NCBI GenBank assembly: GCA_027029065.1
Contig: JALVGO010000273.1
Location: forward strand, 1 to 7,097
Direction of reading: 5' to 3'
Length of the DNA: 7,097 nucleotides
Source of the DNA: Sulfurovum sp.
GTDB lineage: Bacteria; Campylobacterota; Campylobacteria; Campylobacterales; Sulfurovaceae
A program made the translations under genes and the position numbers. The number at the start of each line of letters is the position of its first letter. Within the stretch, counting starts at the first letter, position 1. The notes beneath the pieces are model-generated. The model had not been told where the DNA came from. It saw only the letters and a list, made by a program, of their open reading frames with translations, and searched no databases. Positions 7,073 through 7,097 of this stretch are shown in pieces.

Positions 7073-7097
7073 CTGTGACCAAATATTCTGCCAACGG
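7069..7097 (+). CDS. dapF: Start of a probable diaminopimelate epimerase (partial)
   Basis: The ATG at 7069 overlaps the coaE TGA as ATGA and is preceded by AAGGAG at 7058-7063 with 5-nt spacing, so translation clearly restarts here. Only nine full codons and two bases are inside the window, giving MTVTKYSAN and then glycine. This fits the N terminus of epsilonproteobacterial DapF, where a K-Y-S-A/G-x-G-N-D-F segment carries conserved active-site-region residues; the expected N-D-F would lie just past the window edge. DapF converts LL- to meso-diaminopimelate for lysine and peptidoglycan synthesis, which suits a neighbour of an L,D-transpeptidase. The call rests on ten residues and the known coaE-dapF order. 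Confidence 0.7.

Overview
This window looks like a chromosomal segment of a Campylobacterota (epsilonproteobacterial) organism, most likely a Sulfurovum/Nitratifractor-type bacterium. The main evidence is the coaE gene overlapping the start of a dapF-like gene, an order also found in Campylobacter jejuni. The near-balanced base composition, judged by eye, argues against the very AT-rich host-associated genera. The genus is inference; the gene families are recognised from their motifs.

The left two thirds (48-4567, minus strand) is one tightly packed operon of the MoxR / von Willebrand A (Bat, 'aerotolerance') type. Read from its promoter side, the order is a membrane-anchored VWA protein (BatA), a VWA protein fused to a periplasmic TPR region (BatB+BatC), a BatD-like anchored periplasmic protein, and a MoxR AAA+ ATPase. 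The genes are joined by ATGA overlaps or a 20-bp overlap, each with a good Shine-Dalgarno sequence, so they are probably co-transcribed and translationally coupled. The MoxR ATPase is thought to act on the VWA proteins, whose metal-binding (MIDAS) faces and periplasmic partners form an envelope complex of still unclear function. The operon ends in a heptanucleotide tandem repeat whose unit supplies the MoxR stop codon.

The right third (4803-7097, plus strand) is a divergent gene set. It holds a YcbB-type L,D-transpeptidase for peptidoglycan cross-linking, dephospho-CoA kinase (coaE), and the first codons of a probable diaminopimelate epimerase gene (dapF). DapF makes the meso-diaminopimelate that peptidoglycan cross-links use.

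Between the two gene sets lies a 235-bp non-coding gap (4568-4802), the most interesting part of the window. It contains a 162-nt ungapped imperfect palindrome (4616-4777), symmetric down to a four-base loop. It has 57 Watson-Crick positions out of 79. Ten of its 22 mismatches become G-U wobbles only if the minus strand is the RNA, and none become wobbles in plus-strand RNA. This asymmetry suggests a structured RNA read from the minus strand, either a bat-operon leader or a separate small RNA. It could also be a miniature (ERIC/MITE-like) repeat element. No rRNA, tRNA, CRISPR array, transposase or prophage gene was seen.
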